NCBI GenBank assembly: GCA_026119935.1
Contig: JALRMH010000102.1
Span: forward strand, 1-27,348
Source of the DNA: Endothia cerciana
Lineage: Eukaryota > Ascomycota > Sordariomycetes > Diaporthales > Cryphonectriaceae
Reading direction: 5' to 3'
Length of the DNA stretch: 27,348 bases
Shown here: piece by piece, positions 1-12,099 of the stretch
Position numbering within the stretch: position 1 is the first letter of the stretch
Layout of the letters: each line of letters opens with the position of its first letter
Made by a program: the position numbers and the translations under genes
The notes under the pieces: generated by a model
What the model was told of the DNA's origin: nothing
Seen by the model: only the letters and a program-made list of their open reading frames with translations
Database searches by the model: none

Positions 1-598
<598 letters not shown>

Positions 599-1925
599 TC
601 AGCTCTTGGCGGGGAAATGCATCTCCCTCTTGCCCCCGATCACCATCCTGTCCAGGATCATCTCGATGCCCTCGTTCCTGCCCCCCCCCCTGCCGCGGTC
701 GATCTCCTCGGCGACCCCCCTCGCCCTCCGTATCAGCACGTCAAGCACCCTGAGGGTGTAGTCGAAGCTGCCCGTGCCCTCCATGTACTGGACCGCGTAG
801 CGCTTGACCTCGTCCTCGGTGGTGCGCTGCTTCAGGATGTTGATGAGCTGCAGGTTGCCGGGGTCGTGGCGGACCGAGTGGATGATGGGGAAGCTGAACT
901 TGCCCTCGGTCAGGTCCTCGGCCAGGCCCTTGTTCTCGCTGTACTCGGTGCTCTGCAGGTTCTGGTAGTCGTCGCGGATCTGGAAGATGAGGCCGATCAG
1001 GTTGACGAGCGGCACGCAGTCGACGGCGCGCAGGGCGCGCGACTCGGCCTGCATGAGCTTGATGCCGAGGCGGAACAGGCCGCCCGTCTTGTTGCCTACC
1101 ATCTCCAGGTACTCGTCCTCGGTGGGGCAGGTGAGGGTGTCGCGCCAGAAGAGGTCCATGCCCTGGCCGCGGTGCAGGTTCAGCAGCTCCTCGGCGAAGG
1201 CGGGGATGACGCGCGGGTTGCCGAGCCGCTGCAGCTCGCCCAGGGCGCGGAAGTAGACGTAGTTGGCGCTGTTGATGGTCTGGGGCACGCCGAAGAGGGC
1301 GTGGGCGACGGGCAGGCCCCGGCGCAGGAGGCTGTTGTCCTCGACGTCGTCGATGAGCAGCGAGGCGGTGTGCAGCATGCCGACGACGCGGGTGATGATC
1401 TCGAGGGACTCGGGGGCGACGTCGAGCCAGGTGTTGAAGGCGCCGATCAGCTGGGAGCGGAAGTCCTTGCCCCGCTGGCTGTTGAGGTAGTCGAAGGGGC
1501 CCATGACCACGCGGTCCTTGGAGGCGGCGAAGGCCTGGGGCCCGCCGATGAAGTTGAAGTCCTCGTGGGCGTAGCGGGAGGGGTCCGGCCGGTCCTGGGG
1601 CGGCGGGCCCGACATGTTGGAGAGGATGTTGGCCGACGGGAGGGGGAGCGGGCGCCGCGAGCCCGAGGAGGAGGACGCCTTGCGGTGTTGGTGGTCGTGG
1701 TGCGGGTGAGAGCCGGGCGGGGAGCGCGCGTGCGTCGTCTGGGAGATCCAGTCGCCCTCTGGGAGCGGCCGGAGGGCGGCGGCGGCGGCGGCGGCGGCGC
1801 GGGAGGAGGACGGGGAGGCGAGGCTGTTGCTGCTGTTTGCGGGCGCGCCGGCCGAGGAGGTCCGTGGGGGGATCGCGTTGGGGGAGGAGAGGAACGCGCC
1901 GGGCGGGGAGGTGTGGCTGGATGAG

Positions 1926-1971
<46 letters not shown>

Positions 1972-2011
1972 GAGGAGGAGGAGGAGGAGGAGGGGAGGAG
2001 GAGGAGGACAT
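599..2011 (-). CDS. ggs1: Geranylgeranyl diphosphate synthase
   Basis: Single-exon gene of 470 residues. By family it condenses isopentenyl diphosphate with allylic diphosphates to make C20 geranylgeranyl diphosphate, used for protein prenylation, carotenoids and diterpenes. The first aspartate-rich motif is DDVED at residues 221-225, inside LLIDDVEDNSLLRRG. The second is IRDDYQNL, with its aspartates at 347-348. The motifs GNKTGGLFRL and GKFSFPIIHS are also family-typical. The short DDxxD spacing and fungal-type flanks favour GGPP synthase over farnesyl diphosphate synthase. The conserved catalytic domain begins near residue 160. Before it lies low-complexity sequence: Ser5, Pro9 and Ala13 encoded by trinucleotide repeats, then Ser/Ala/Pro/His-rich sequence. 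I start at the ATG at 2011, the only in-frame ATG before the repeat; an internal Met at residue 133 is an alternative start. A run of ten C at 681-690 codes for glycines near the C-terminus. No terpene cyclase lies nearby, so a housekeeping (al-3/ggs1-like) role is inferred and the symbol is tentative. Confidence 0.93.
1928..2008. repeat. AGC and GGA trinucleotide repeats in the GGPP synthase start
   Basis: About 13 AGC units (1928-1966) run directly into a GGA-rich repeat. On the coding strand they encode Ala13 and Pro9 next to the initiator Met. Length change in whole units would keep the frame. Confidence 0.9.
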
Positions 2012-3361
2012 CGTGACGGTGGTGGTGTGTGTTTGATGTCTCTCCCTGGGCTACTCGGGTCTGTTGGCCGGGGGGCGGAGCTGTAAGCCTCCTCAACCCC
2101 AGCACGGCCTAACCACCCTGGCCTGCTGGAGGGCGAGGGCGAGGGCGAGGCACAGGAAGTCAAGTCCTGTGCGGGCACTGTTGGCTCCCAGAAAGGAGGG
2201 GAAGCTGGATCCTTCGGGAGAGTGAACCTGCAGGAGCAGCCCCTCCACACGGGCCTGGCGCTCGGCACGGAAGGGCATATGCACGTGAGGAGGATAGATA
2301 GGCTGCAGGTAGGTGGTCAGCAACGGCAATCCTCCTGCCCTGGCTCGCTCTATAACAGCCCAGCTGGGGGGGGCATCATGTGATAGATGGTGGTGGTGTT
2401 GTCTGTTGTTGTGGGGGCAAGGCAAGAAGGCGGCGGCGCAGGTGAGATCGTAGAAGCTGGTTTTGGTTGAGCTGGAGCCAGAGCCAGAGTCGAGAGCCAG
2501 AGTCAAAGAGTTCATACGGGCGGGAGAGCCGGGTTCACATGCGCGGCGACGACAGGAGCTCGAGGCGCCCTCCAGCCAGAGCTCCGGCCGGACCTGGACC
2601 TGACGACGGCCCGCGGCTCAGGTGCAGGTGCGGGGTCGGGCCTGGCTGGCCTGGTTTTGGGGGGGGGGGAGGGGGACAGCCTCTGGAGGTGGGACAGTGA
2701 ACGGTGAACCCTACACTGCCGCTCGGCCCATGGTGCTGCTGCTGATCTTTTTTTCTTTTCCTTCTTTCTTTCTTTCTCCTCCTTTTTCTTCTTCTTTCCC
2801 CTCCTCTCTCTCTCTTTGCGTTGTTGTCAATGAATCGTTTTTCATTTCATTTTATTTCATTTCGTTTTAGTTTATTTTCCCTTTCTCCTTTTTCTCTTAT
2901 CTTAATACCACAGTACTCTAAGGACAGGGCTTCAGGCCAGAGGTTCCGGCCGTGGGATGGTGTGACCGCCGGATCACGGTCCGGAACGATCGCACTCGGC
3001 CCTCCTCTGCCACCGAGTAACCTGACCGTGCCTGACCAGTTCTGTCCCCTGCAGTTAGTGTGTGAGAGAGTGTGCGTGCGTGTTTGTGTCTGAGAGAGCG
3101 AGAGAGTGCGTGATTGTACCACGGCAACATCGCGCCTTGGTGTCAAAGCGCGCACCCCCGTGTTCGTTTCACTGAAATGAGGCTCAGCTGTACTCTAGCC
3201 CGTCCGTCCACATGTGGCAACCCCGGAGGAGCCCAAAGGAATGGGCAGAACCGAGGGGGGGCGGGGCGGAGGGTTTACAAGAGTCACCCCCGCTCCGGAT
3301 CTCTCTGCCTACACTATTATAGACCTGCGCCTCGATGGGATTCTCCATTGCGCGGCGCAGC

Positions 3362-3364
<3 letters not shown>

Positions 3365-3428
<64 letters not shown>
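3365..3428. repeat. GA dinucleotide microsatellite, about 63 bp
   Basis: Uninterrupted alternating GA for roughly 31 units in the intergenic region upstream of cdc14. Confidence 0.95.
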
Positions 3429-3430
<2 letters not shown>

Positions 3431-5605
3431 GGGAAGGGGACCCTCAGCAGGTTTGTAGCGAGTCCTGTCCCTGAGCAGCTGCGAACCAGGCGTCGCCAAC
3501 GCTGTCGATACCGAGAGTCGTTACCGGTTCCCGCCGTGCCAGTGCCCACCGGCCATGTCACCACGGCGCTGCCCCCCCCCCCCCCCGGCTCACAGGCGAT
3601 GGGCCTGTCCGTGGTGCCTTGTATGGAGGCTTGGGTTTTGTTTCAGTGCTGCTGGCCCTTTTGGGAAGCTCGATGTTCCTGGCACGGGCCCTACCAAGGT
3701 TCGATCGACCACTGCCCCCGGGGGGGGTTGGTGGTGTCAGCAGGGACGGTACTACCCGCCGCGCGCGAACAGACACAGGCGCTGATAGTTCCTTGGATGC
3801 TCGACCAACCCACACCCCACCCAGGGGGGGGGGGGGGAAACATGTCGATCCTCGAGGTTGCTCCACCACGAGACGGCCGTCGAACAGGATGACTCGAGTG
3901 ACCGACGGCCCCATCGCCTGCTATGGCACGAACGAGATGCGAGTCAGCGGTCTGAACTGGGCATCTCGCTTACATAGTACCATAGTAGTAGTCGGGCTGG
4001 CACGCGGGTAGGGCCAGAAACCGGAATCTCTCCAGATCCTCCCTAAGCGAGAGTATAAGTCTTCTGTCGATCAGTATATCGAGAGCTTCAACAACGCGGA
4101 TACCACCATGGCAGTCGGATGGGGATCAACCCGGTACTAGTATCTCCCAGCTCATGCAGACAGACGCGCTACTATGTATAGCTGACCCCCGGTCACCCCC
4201 CGTGGAGCCCGACGCGCAGAAGCACTGAAACGTCCTGATCCTGCGAGAGGAGGTCCTTGGATGGTGAACGCGACCCGGCGAGACGCGTGCCCTGCTGCTC
4301 CTATCGCCTCCCGATACTGCATATTGATGCGGGGCGAGGGGGTTGGCCAGCTGGGCGATTCGGCCGACCGAGTCAACATGTTGGGCGGCCTTCTCCTCCC
4401 AAAGGGGCCCAGAGGGGCCCAAAGGGGGGGGGGGGGGAAGAGGATATGACAAGAGGCGCGCATCGCGTATGCACGGTACGGGCAAAAGATCACCACTTGT
4501 GTCGAGACATGTGTCCATGAGCGAGAGAGGAAGAAAACAGAAAAAAACAGAACGGCGCGTGGACGTGTGTTCCGCGGCTGGCTCGACGGTCTAGACGTAC
4601 CTGGCCCAATCAGGGCCCCCCAACCGAGGCGCCACAGAGGGAGCGAGAGACAGCCATGCAGCTGAAAAAGAAAGAAGAAGGAAGAAAAAAAAAAGCACAA
4701 GGCTGGATTCTGCAAATGGCCATGTTGGAGGCCCCAATGGTCACCGCAGCGCGCGGCATCATGTGCGAGAGGTGGATATCAGGTACGGCCAATGAGGGGA
4801 GGCCCAGACAGACCGAGGCAGCCTGTGGTGAACTGAACCTTTCTGGGTGGGGAATCACGTACATGGTGCGTGGTAGGGCAGGACGGACCAGCCACCCTTC
4901 TTGTTGTTGTGGTGTGGGAGGAGGGGTGATGGCCCAATATCTTGCAGAGGCCAGGTGTGTGCCTCCCAGGTCCGGTGAGGCTCATCCCAGCCCAGGTGAA
5001 GGAGGAGACGTCATCGTGGGTGAGTGAGTGAGTGAGCGAGCGAGCGAGCTGCTCGCGGTTGCTGCCATGGCTTGTGCCCCATGTGTGGTACCCATGGAGC
5101 TCGTTGTAGTACCCATAAGCACGTACCAACATTACAGGGCTTACAGCGTGCCCATGGCGCTAAAGGCCTGGCCACAGGGTGTGACATGCAGGGACGTCCC
5201 GGTGGAGGTGTTGCCCTGGCAGCCGGGCGCGAATCGATAAGCGACCGGGCATCATCTAAACAACGGGGCCTCCCAGCGCCCCCATCACAAGGACATGTGG
5301 TCCACATCTCTTTACAGCTCCCCAAGGGTCCAGATCCCAAAGGCCTGCCCCACAACGACGACATGGTGCATTGTTAAACTTAGAGCAAGTCCGTCATCAT
5401 TCATCCGGGCAGCCAGGCAGCCAGGCAGTCAGTCAGTCAGTCACTCCGTCACTCCCAAGCCTCACTTTTACCCTTCTCTCTCCCCCCTGGTCCCTCACGT
5501 CAGCGGTCTCTGTCTGGGGCAGTCAAACATTTATTTTACCCCTCGGGCAGTCGAGCCATCATCAGATTGTTCACTCTCCTGCCCCGACCCTCTCTCACTC
5601 CCCAG

Positions 5606-5643
<38 letters not shown>

Positions 5644-5650
5644 ACACACA
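5606..5650. repeat. CA dinucleotide microsatellite
   Basis: About 22 CA units with one T interruption near 5639, some 250 bases upstream of the cdc14 start codon. Confidence 0.95.
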
Positions 5651-5893
5651 AGGCACAGATCGACCAGGCGTTTCATCTTCATTATTGTCCTGAACCAACC
5701 CCCTCCCTCCCCCCGGTGACTCCCATATCTTTGATACGCCGGAGTCTCCCCAGCTCTTCTTCTTCTCCCCCCCCCCCCCAAAACCTCCTCGGTCCCAAAA
5801 CCACACGCCAGACCCAGGACAAAAGACATACATCCAAATAGTAATAAGAATTAAGAAAGAAAAGAAGGAGAAGAAAAAAATTTACAAAAAACT

Positions 5894-6839
5894 ATGGAGC
5901 ATCTCCTGTCCGTCTCCTTCGACCACCTGGCCTCCTTCGACGGCCCCAAGATCAAGAAGGGCCTGCGCCAGATCGACGGCCTCCTGGCCCAGGTCTGCCT
6001 CTCGGCCCATGACGCAGCCGCCAGGAGGAAGAGGGTCTCCACCGACGGCCACCCGCAGCAGGATGAGCGCGCGGCCAGGCCCAGGTATTCCCTCTCCGAC
6101 CTCAGCGACGACGCCGCCTTCCGGGAGTTCTTCAAGCTCCAGGACGGCTTCCAGTGGAACATCGCCACCCGCCTGGTCCAGACCCTCGACAAGCTCTACG
6201 CCAAGAGCGACGACGGGTCCCTGGACCTGCTCATCGTGAGCGCCCTGGACTCCCTCCAGGGCGTCCTGCTGCTGCACCCGCCCAGCAGGGTCCTGTTCTC
6301 CAGGGTCCAGAACATGAACGTACGTACGATCTGCACCGTCTATATATTTATTTACGCGCCGGGATGTGGGTCGCTGACATCACGCGACATGACCGCAGCT
6401 GCTGCTCGACCTCCTCGAGCCTATCAACTGCCCCGCCATCCAGTCCGCAACCCTCCTGGTCCTCGTCGTCGCCCTGCTCGAGACCCCTGCAAACACCCGC
6501 ACCTTCGAGCAGCTCGACGGCCTGCTCACCGTCTCCTCCATCTTCAAGTCCCGCTCCACCGCCCGCGACGTCAAGTTCAAGACCATGGAGTTCCTCTACT
6601 TCTACCTCATGCCCGAGACCCCCACCCTCCCCAAGACCGGCGCCGACGGGCAGCGCAGCCCTACCAGGCTGGGCAAGGCGTTCGTGGGCAGGAAGAAGAA
6701 CGCGGACGGTGAGGACGTGGCCGACGAGAGCGAGACGCTGTCGACCGAGAGGAAGCAGGGGATGCTGGGCGAGCACCTGGCCAACGTCGACGACCTCGTC
6801 AGGGACCTGCAGCAGTACACCCTACCTAGCGGGAGGTGA
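5894..6839 (+). CDS. cdc14: Cdc14-like septation initiation network (SIN) component
   Basis: Two exons, 5894-6319 and 6399-6839, give 288 residues. The 79-bp intron starts GTACGT, has CTGAC near 6374 and ends CGCAG; both sides are in phase 0. The protein resembles the fungal Cdc14 SIN family, which partners the Sid1 kinase and helps trigger septum formation at the spindle pole body. It is unrelated to the Cdc14 phosphatase of budding yeast. Supporting signatures are the N-terminal FDGPKIKKGLRQIDGLLAQ, then LLIVSALDSLQGVLLLHPP before the splice, LLLDLLEPINCPAIQSATLL directly after it, and EFLYFYLMPETP around residues 205-216. The alpha-helical repeat architecture and length match the family. 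The C-terminal 70 residues are charged and less conserved. The start ATG follows an A/G-rich leader. The gene is convergent with the cysteine-rich membrane protein gene downstream. Confidence 0.88.
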
Positions 6840-7359
6840 GAGACGGCCGGCGGCGTGCCGTCGCGACAGGCCTGAGACCACCTCAGATATCGGGTTTTCC
6901 CTGATGTGACGACAACGGACCGGGGCACAGGTCCCCCGGACGGTTGGGGGGGGGGGGGGTTCTTTCTCGAGACGTTCACAGGCATGACAAGAATCAACGA
7001 AGCATGCACCTTTCTTTCTTTATTCTTTTGGGCGTTTGGGAGGCAACATGGGGGCAACAGCCCGGACGGTTGGGCGGGGGTGTTTGGGAAGGGGCAAACG
7101 GCGTGCTTGGGGAACAGCGGTGTACGATACGATATCTGGGGACAGGTGTACGGTTCTTCGGACGTTTAGGAATTTTTCATTAATGAGCCTCGTTCATCTT
7201 GCGGCGCGGGAGATGTGTATCATAGCCTAGAGTCTGTAGATAAGACCGAGATTGGCGCGACCAAAAACGCCTGCTTTCAAAGGACGAAACAAAACACCAA
7301 AAAACCAACAAAGAGGATCCCAGAAGAAGCCTCCCCCTCCCCCCACATCATCATCATCA

Positions 7360-7410
<51 letters not shown>

Positions 7411-7430
7411 TCATGCCTCCCTGTGCTGCG
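6840..7430. other. Intergenic region between convergent cdc14 and the cysteine-rich gene
   Basis: The 3' flanks of two convergent genes. It holds a G14 homopolymer (6946-6959), a CCCGGACGGTTGGG motif repeated near 6936 and 7062, and the TCG microsatellite beside the stop codon of the minus-strand gene. No gene seen. Confidence 0.6.
7346..7414. repeat. ATC/GTC trinucleotide microsatellite
   Basis: ATC units flank a core of about 17 GTC units. It starts 17 bases past the stop codon of the cysteine-rich membrane protein, so it probably lies in its 3' UTR. Confidence 0.9.
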
Positions 7431-8929
7431 CTAGCGTCGTCCCTCCCGACTCATTGGGCTCGGTGTCCCAAACTCGCTCATCTCGCTCGCGGGCGTGGCC
7501 AGCGGCTGCGGCAGCCTCCTGGTGCTGCCGCCGGCCCCGACAGGAGCCTCGGGCGCGTTGCGGGAGACGTCCCTCTCACCGCGGCCCGCGGCCGGCGCCG
7601 GGCTCCCGTACAGCTCGAACACCTGGGCTATACTGTGCGGGCTCGCCTGGTCCCTCGCCGCGGGCGCGGGCGCGGTGGACGTATCCGCGAGCTCGCTCTG
7701 GCCGCCGTCGCTGCGGTCCGACGGTATCCTCCCCCCCGCATGTCCCGGCCTCGCCGCCGTGCCGATCTCGAACGGTGCGCCCACCGCCGCCTCCTCGCCC
7801 CCGGCGGCGGCAGCAGCAGCAGCCCGGCCGCCGTACCCGGGCGTCCCGGAGCCCATCTCCATGTACGGCGTCACGGCCTCGGGCCCGAAGTAGTCCTTGT
7901 TCCCCCGCCCCGGCGCGCGGCGGCCGCCGCCGCCGTAATTATTACCACCCCCACCCCCATAAGCACCACCGGCGTAGCCACCGGCGTAGCCACCGGCGCG
8001 GCTCGTCCCCACGCTCGACGCCGGGTAGCCGTAGGCGCTGGCCCCGTCCGCCTCGGACAGGTGCGGCCCGCTGCCCGCCCCGTACGGCCTGATCCCCCCG
8101 TCGGAGGCCAGCTCGCTCGGCACCGCGCCCCCGCGCCCCCCAGGCGGCACGCTGCGCATCTCCTGGCCCGCGGTGCTGCCCGTCCCCCCCGCGGCGGCGG
8201 CCCGCCGGCGCCGGAGGCAGAACCACGTCAGCAGGCCGATGACCGCCGCGGCGGCGGCGACCACGCCGACCGCGGTGCCGGCCTTGGCGCCCGCCGAGAG
8301 GCCCCCGGACCCGTGCTGCCCGACGACGGCGATGCCGGACCCCGTGGGCGCCGCGGCGGCGGAGGAGGTCGCGGTGGCCGGGCTGCACATCGCCCGGGAC
8401 GAGACGAGGGTGCACGCGTAGCCCGCGTCGCAGCACCCGCCGCCCGTGGCGCAGTGCGTCTGGCCCGCGGCCGTGCACCCGGAGGCGACGGGCGACACGA
8501 GCGTGCTCATGGCCGCCGTCGTGGAGCTGCCGCCCGGCCGGAGGCAGACCCCCTTCCCGTCCGGGTCGGTGCCGCAGTTCGAGCCGAAGCCGCAGCACCC
8601 GCCGCCGAGAGACGATGGGCACTCGTAGTTGGTCGACGTGCAGGCGCGCGGCGAGCACACCGAGAGCGTGGAGGTCGCCGTGGTGCCCGAGGCGCTGACG
8701 GTGGAGGTGTAGTTGGTCAGGTAGTCGTCCGCGGGGCACTTGCCGCCGCACGTCGAGCCGAGGTCGCAGCACTGCGGCTCCCAGGTCGTGCCGTTCACGA
8801 TGCAGTACTTCGTGTTGGGGCAGCAGACGGTCGAGTTGATGTCGGAGCCTGAAGGGGGCCGGGTCAGTGTTTATTCTTTATTACCCCCCATCCCCCCCGG
8901 CCCAGATCGCCCTGGGTCGGGGGCATGAC

Positions 8930-8964
<35 letters not shown>

Positions 8965-9251
8965 CGACGACGACGACGGTGAATGGTGATGATGATGATG
9001 CCGGCGCCCTCAGGAGGGGGCGGTTGAGGGGAGGGCCAGCAGCAGCAGCCAAGACTCATGATGAAGCGGAGTGTCCCGTGCGCACTGCACAGCGGGTAGG
9101 GCCGGGGGGGGGGGGGACAGAAAGATGCGATGCAATGTCGTGTATGACATGAACCAGAGAAAGAGTTAGGGGGCGCCGAGGATCTGAGCGCATACATGGA
9201 TGGCTGTCAGTGCTGCAGTCACCGTCTCGCTTTGCGAGCACGGGCGGTTCT

Positions 9252-9283
<32 letters not shown>

Positions 9284-9412
9284 AGGATGCCAGAACCGCG
9301 GTGCCAGGTCGTCGTCCATGGCCGCGAACCCACCATCGTACTGCGCGCGCACATGGCCGGCGAACAGCAGCAGCCGTGGGGCTGCGGCGGCGGCGGCGGC
9401 GGGGAGGCGCAT
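7431..9412 (-). CDS. Cysteine-rich single-pass membrane protein, secreted ectodomain
   Basis: Two exons on the minus strand, 9412-9196 and 8848-7431, encode 544 residues. The 347-bp phase-1 intron starts GTATGC, has CTGAC before the acceptor and ends TTCAG; the split codon rebuilds a Cys. Residues 1-23 look like a signal peptide ending HVRA before QYDGG. A poly-Ala stretch from a GGC repeat and a KRDGDC segment follow. Residues about 66-227 form a cysteine-rich ectodomain with four CC pairs (VCCPN, PQCCDLGSTC, GGCCGFGSNC, GGCCDAGYAC), Thr/Ser-rich linkers and N-glycosylation sequons. One hydrophobic helix spans about 263-284, followed by RRRR. The long tail contains GGYA and GGGGG repeats. 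I recognise no catalytic domain; the layout suggests a surface sensor or wall-associated protein, which is inference. An upstream in-frame ATG at 9442 would lengthen the N-terminus by ten residues, but 9412 gives the cleaner signal peptide. Confidence 0.8.
8929..8998. repeat. ATG/ACG trinucleotide microsatellite inside an intron
   Basis: About 12 GAT units, four to five GAC units, then a second short GAT block, all within the predicted 347-bp intron of the cysteine-rich membrane protein gene. Confidence 0.9.
9253..9283. repeat. GGC trinucleotide repeat encoding poly-alanine
   Basis: About ten GGC units which, read on the minus strand, give the poly-Ala stretch after the signal peptide of the cysteine-rich membrane protein. 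Confidence 0.85.
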
Positions 9413-12099
9413 CGCGCGCGGGGGGCCGTGGATCGGTAGCAATCAGCTTGTAGTAATATTATTACTGCCGTTGGCGATGGGGACATTCGAGACTCCCGTC
9501 GAGCATATCTCTCGCTGGAAAATGGACGGACCGCGGGCGGTGATCAGATTCAGCGCTGAGATAACCGGTCTCGGGACATTGCCGTCGCCTCACGTGGAGG
9601 AAGAAGAGTTAGGCACAGGACTGTTGTCGCCAGCAGCGTCTTGTCGTGTTTTCCCCTTTTCAGCAGAAGAGCGCAGGTGATGAGAGAAATCCCCATGCGC
9701 TGACGAGTTGGCCAACTTTCCGGATGATAGCCGAGATGCAGCCTGTGCCGATCGGGGCGACAAGGCGGGCCCTGCACCGGCCGTCCCTCGCGTGCAGCGC
9801 TGTGGGTACTTGGGAAGATGGTTCGGTGGCTGGACCAACAGACAGGGGGGTTTGCAAGAAGGGGCCTCGGCCTCCCCTTCGAGGGTTGCGAGGTGGTGAG
9901 GTGAGCACTTGTTCACTTCAAGAAAGGAAATACGGCGCGGAATCCTTCGGCCGGATCCATGGGCCCGCGTGACACCACCCACGGCAGCCGGACCTGGATC
10001 TATCGAATGGCGGTGGCAGGGAGGAGGGGATGGCAGTTGGGAGGCTTTGGGGTGTGAGACAAGGCGAGGTGCTATGGCAGGACTCTGTGAGCTGTCGTCG
10101 GTCGCATAGGGAAGAAGGGAAGAAGGGAGGAGGAGGAGGAGGAGGAGGAGGAGGAGGAGGAGGAGGGCTCCCCGTCGTCGTGTCTGCAGGCACTGCATTA
10201 GCGCTGGTGAATCTACTGCACAACATATCCAACCGGGCCAGGACCAGCTTCACCTTCCACCTCTGGTACTATTGGTAAGACATACAGTAACTAAGGCCTA
10301 CAACATGGGTGATGCACACGTGATGACACCCGGATGAAAGCTGTCAAATCGGCCAGATCGATAATGCGCCCTCACCAACCCTGACCTTGTGCTCCGGCCA
10401 GGGCATGGTTATTATTAATCTCAACAGATGGGGAGTCTTCATCCCAAGCGCGGCACAGCAATTGTACAAGAAATGTCGAGTTGTATCCATCACGAGGATG
10501 TAACCTGTGAGTTCAGTCCCCGAGGCTCATTTTTTCAACAACTTAGTGGCAATAGATTAGTCTCACAGGTGCAGCAGCCGGACGGATACAGTACCTTATC
10601 CCACAGTTTCATTACTCATAATGCATGTCTTTGGGGCCTGTATATCGAGCTGTATCCAGCTCATCTGTCGTGTTGTCCACCCTGAAGGTGTCCCCTGTGC
10701 TGGGGCATCATAATTTATCAAATGCATCCATGGTCCTATGTATAGTCTACTGCCTAGCGCTGCGAACAAGGGACACCTTTTTTTTTTCACCGAGCTTGGT
10801 ATACCTGTGAGGGGTTCCATGTCTCAAGGTCAGGATATACATAACAGCTATCGATGCTTGGGTATATATGTCGTTGACATGCCAGTCATTCTTTGATTAT
10901 CCCGGTGCATTTCCACTTAGTAGCAACACATCTGAGCACATAACTCATCACTGGTTTAACAGATCATCATGTCAAGACAAGAAGGCAATGAGTTGATAAA
11001 TACAAGGCATTCTCCCTACAAAGTCTTTCAGTCAAGGTAGTCCTGTCAAGAAGCCCAGGTTGAGATGCCCTGCCCACAGGCACGCGGTGGCTAATTATTC
11101 ACAAACTATGCATAGGCCACCCATCCTAATATAATCTACTATTCGTAACATAGGGTTGCAGGCCTGAAGTGAAACATGTCTGTCCCAAGCAGACGGCCTG
11201 AAAGTGTCACGACGTCCTCATGAGATGCGGGAGCGAGTGCCATGCTCCCTATATTATAGTTAACCTCCACCGCTACTTAACCACCCCCCCCCCCCCGCCG
11301 TTCTGAATTTCAAGTTTTTCGACTGGGCTATCCCGTGTTTAAACCTGGCCGGAATATCGTAGTTGCACGGTGCCCGGTCTCGGTCCTCTTTTTCGGCTTG
11401 CCAAGCGGCAGACGTAGCATCCGGGGTGGAGCTGATCCCGTGCATCCGCCTTCCGACTTACACGTCGCCCGGTACTTGACGTGGCCTCCTCCATACAATC
11501 AGTCCATCACAACACTGTAAAAACGAGATTTGGGCCAAAGAGGTCCCTGGAATTAACAAGCAGGGGTCCGCAGACCTCTGGGCGGGTGATATAGAATACA
11601 GACCTCGAACGCCCCCCCCCCCCTCCCTCCCCGCGTTTGAGGCTGCCGCTGGCACCTCGCCCTACAACTGCGCTCACGATGTGTAACCTCGCTCAGCTCC
11701 TGCGATGGGCGACGGCGAGCTTTGGTTTGTGGCACGATGATACGTGTCAGGCCGCTCCTTGGAAGTGTCCAGGGGTTGCATAATGACCCTGGCTTATCAA
11801 TGGAAACTGGTTCTCGTGACTGGACGTCACGAATGCCTCTATCTCCGGTCTTCGTCGTCGACAGTTTCAGAGCGCGGAAATGGTTCCGGCCACGGTCTAT
11901 ATCAACGGCCGCTGCTCCCGGCCGGACAGAGGCCTTGGACAGACCGCACAGACACAAGCAACGCACGGGCATGACCAGCGTCATAAGAAATATTATTAAG
12001 AAAAAAAATCCCCCGGCTTTTTTCTTTTTTTTTTTTCTGATACCAATCCTCCCTCAAGGTTTTAGGCACCGCCTCAGAACACCGTCGACAGCCGCCGCC
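9413..12099. other. Intergenic region between divergent cysteine-rich gene and IDO
   Basis: 2.7 kb shared upstream region of two divergent genes. It has a GGA microsatellite, C13 (11284-11296) and C12 (11612-11623) runs and a T-rich tract at 12019-12039 just before the IDO start. From about 10270 to 11270 the base composition is visibly more AT-rich than elsewhere. No conserved coding sequence, tRNA or transposon ends were recognised. Confidence 0.6.
10127..10167. repeat. GGA trinucleotide microsatellite
   Basis: About 13 GGA units in the intergenic region. On the minus strand it creates a leucine-rich false signal peptide in one frame. Confidence 0.9.

Larger units (their letters stand above)
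2012..5893. other. Intergenic region between divergent ggs1 and cdc14
   Basis: 3.9 kb shared upstream region of two divergently transcribed genes, with no recognisable gene. It holds a pyrimidine-rich stretch (2747-2820), a GA dinucleotide repeat, C/G homopolymers at 3572-3586, 3824-3837, 4424-4437 and 5767-5779, a GAGT/GAGC repeat (5021-5048), a CAGT-type repeat (5401-5440) and a CA repeat. Open frames crossing it are driven by these repeats. Promoters of both genes must lie here but no specific element is convincing. Confidence 0.6.

Noticed and set aside
617..1924. 435-codon open frame on the plus strand, antisense to the GGPP synthase gene
   Set aside because: It is a by-product of strong G/C at third codon positions. 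Its translation is monotonous in Val, Leu, Gly, Ala, Asp and Glu with no domain, while the minus strand carries clear catalytic motifs.
2093..2515. Minus-strand frame upstream of the GGPP synthase start
   Set aside because: Composition is repeat-driven and unlike a protein. It is more likely promoter and leader of the GGPP synthase gene.
3675..3715. GGTTCGATC string resembling a tRNA B box
   Set aside because: The flanking bases do not form a T-arm stem and no A box or acceptor stem can be found at the proper distance.
7215..8852. 545-codon open frame on the plus strand, antisense to the cysteine-rich gene
   Set aside because: Arg/Ala/Gly-rich with no domain, begins in a microsatellite, and overlaps a better supported minus-strand gene with signal peptide, CC modules and clean splice sites.
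9590..10198. Minus-strand frame with an apparent leucine-rich signal peptide
   Set aside because: The leucine run is the GGA microsatellite read in reverse. The remainder has no conserved or domain-like sequence.
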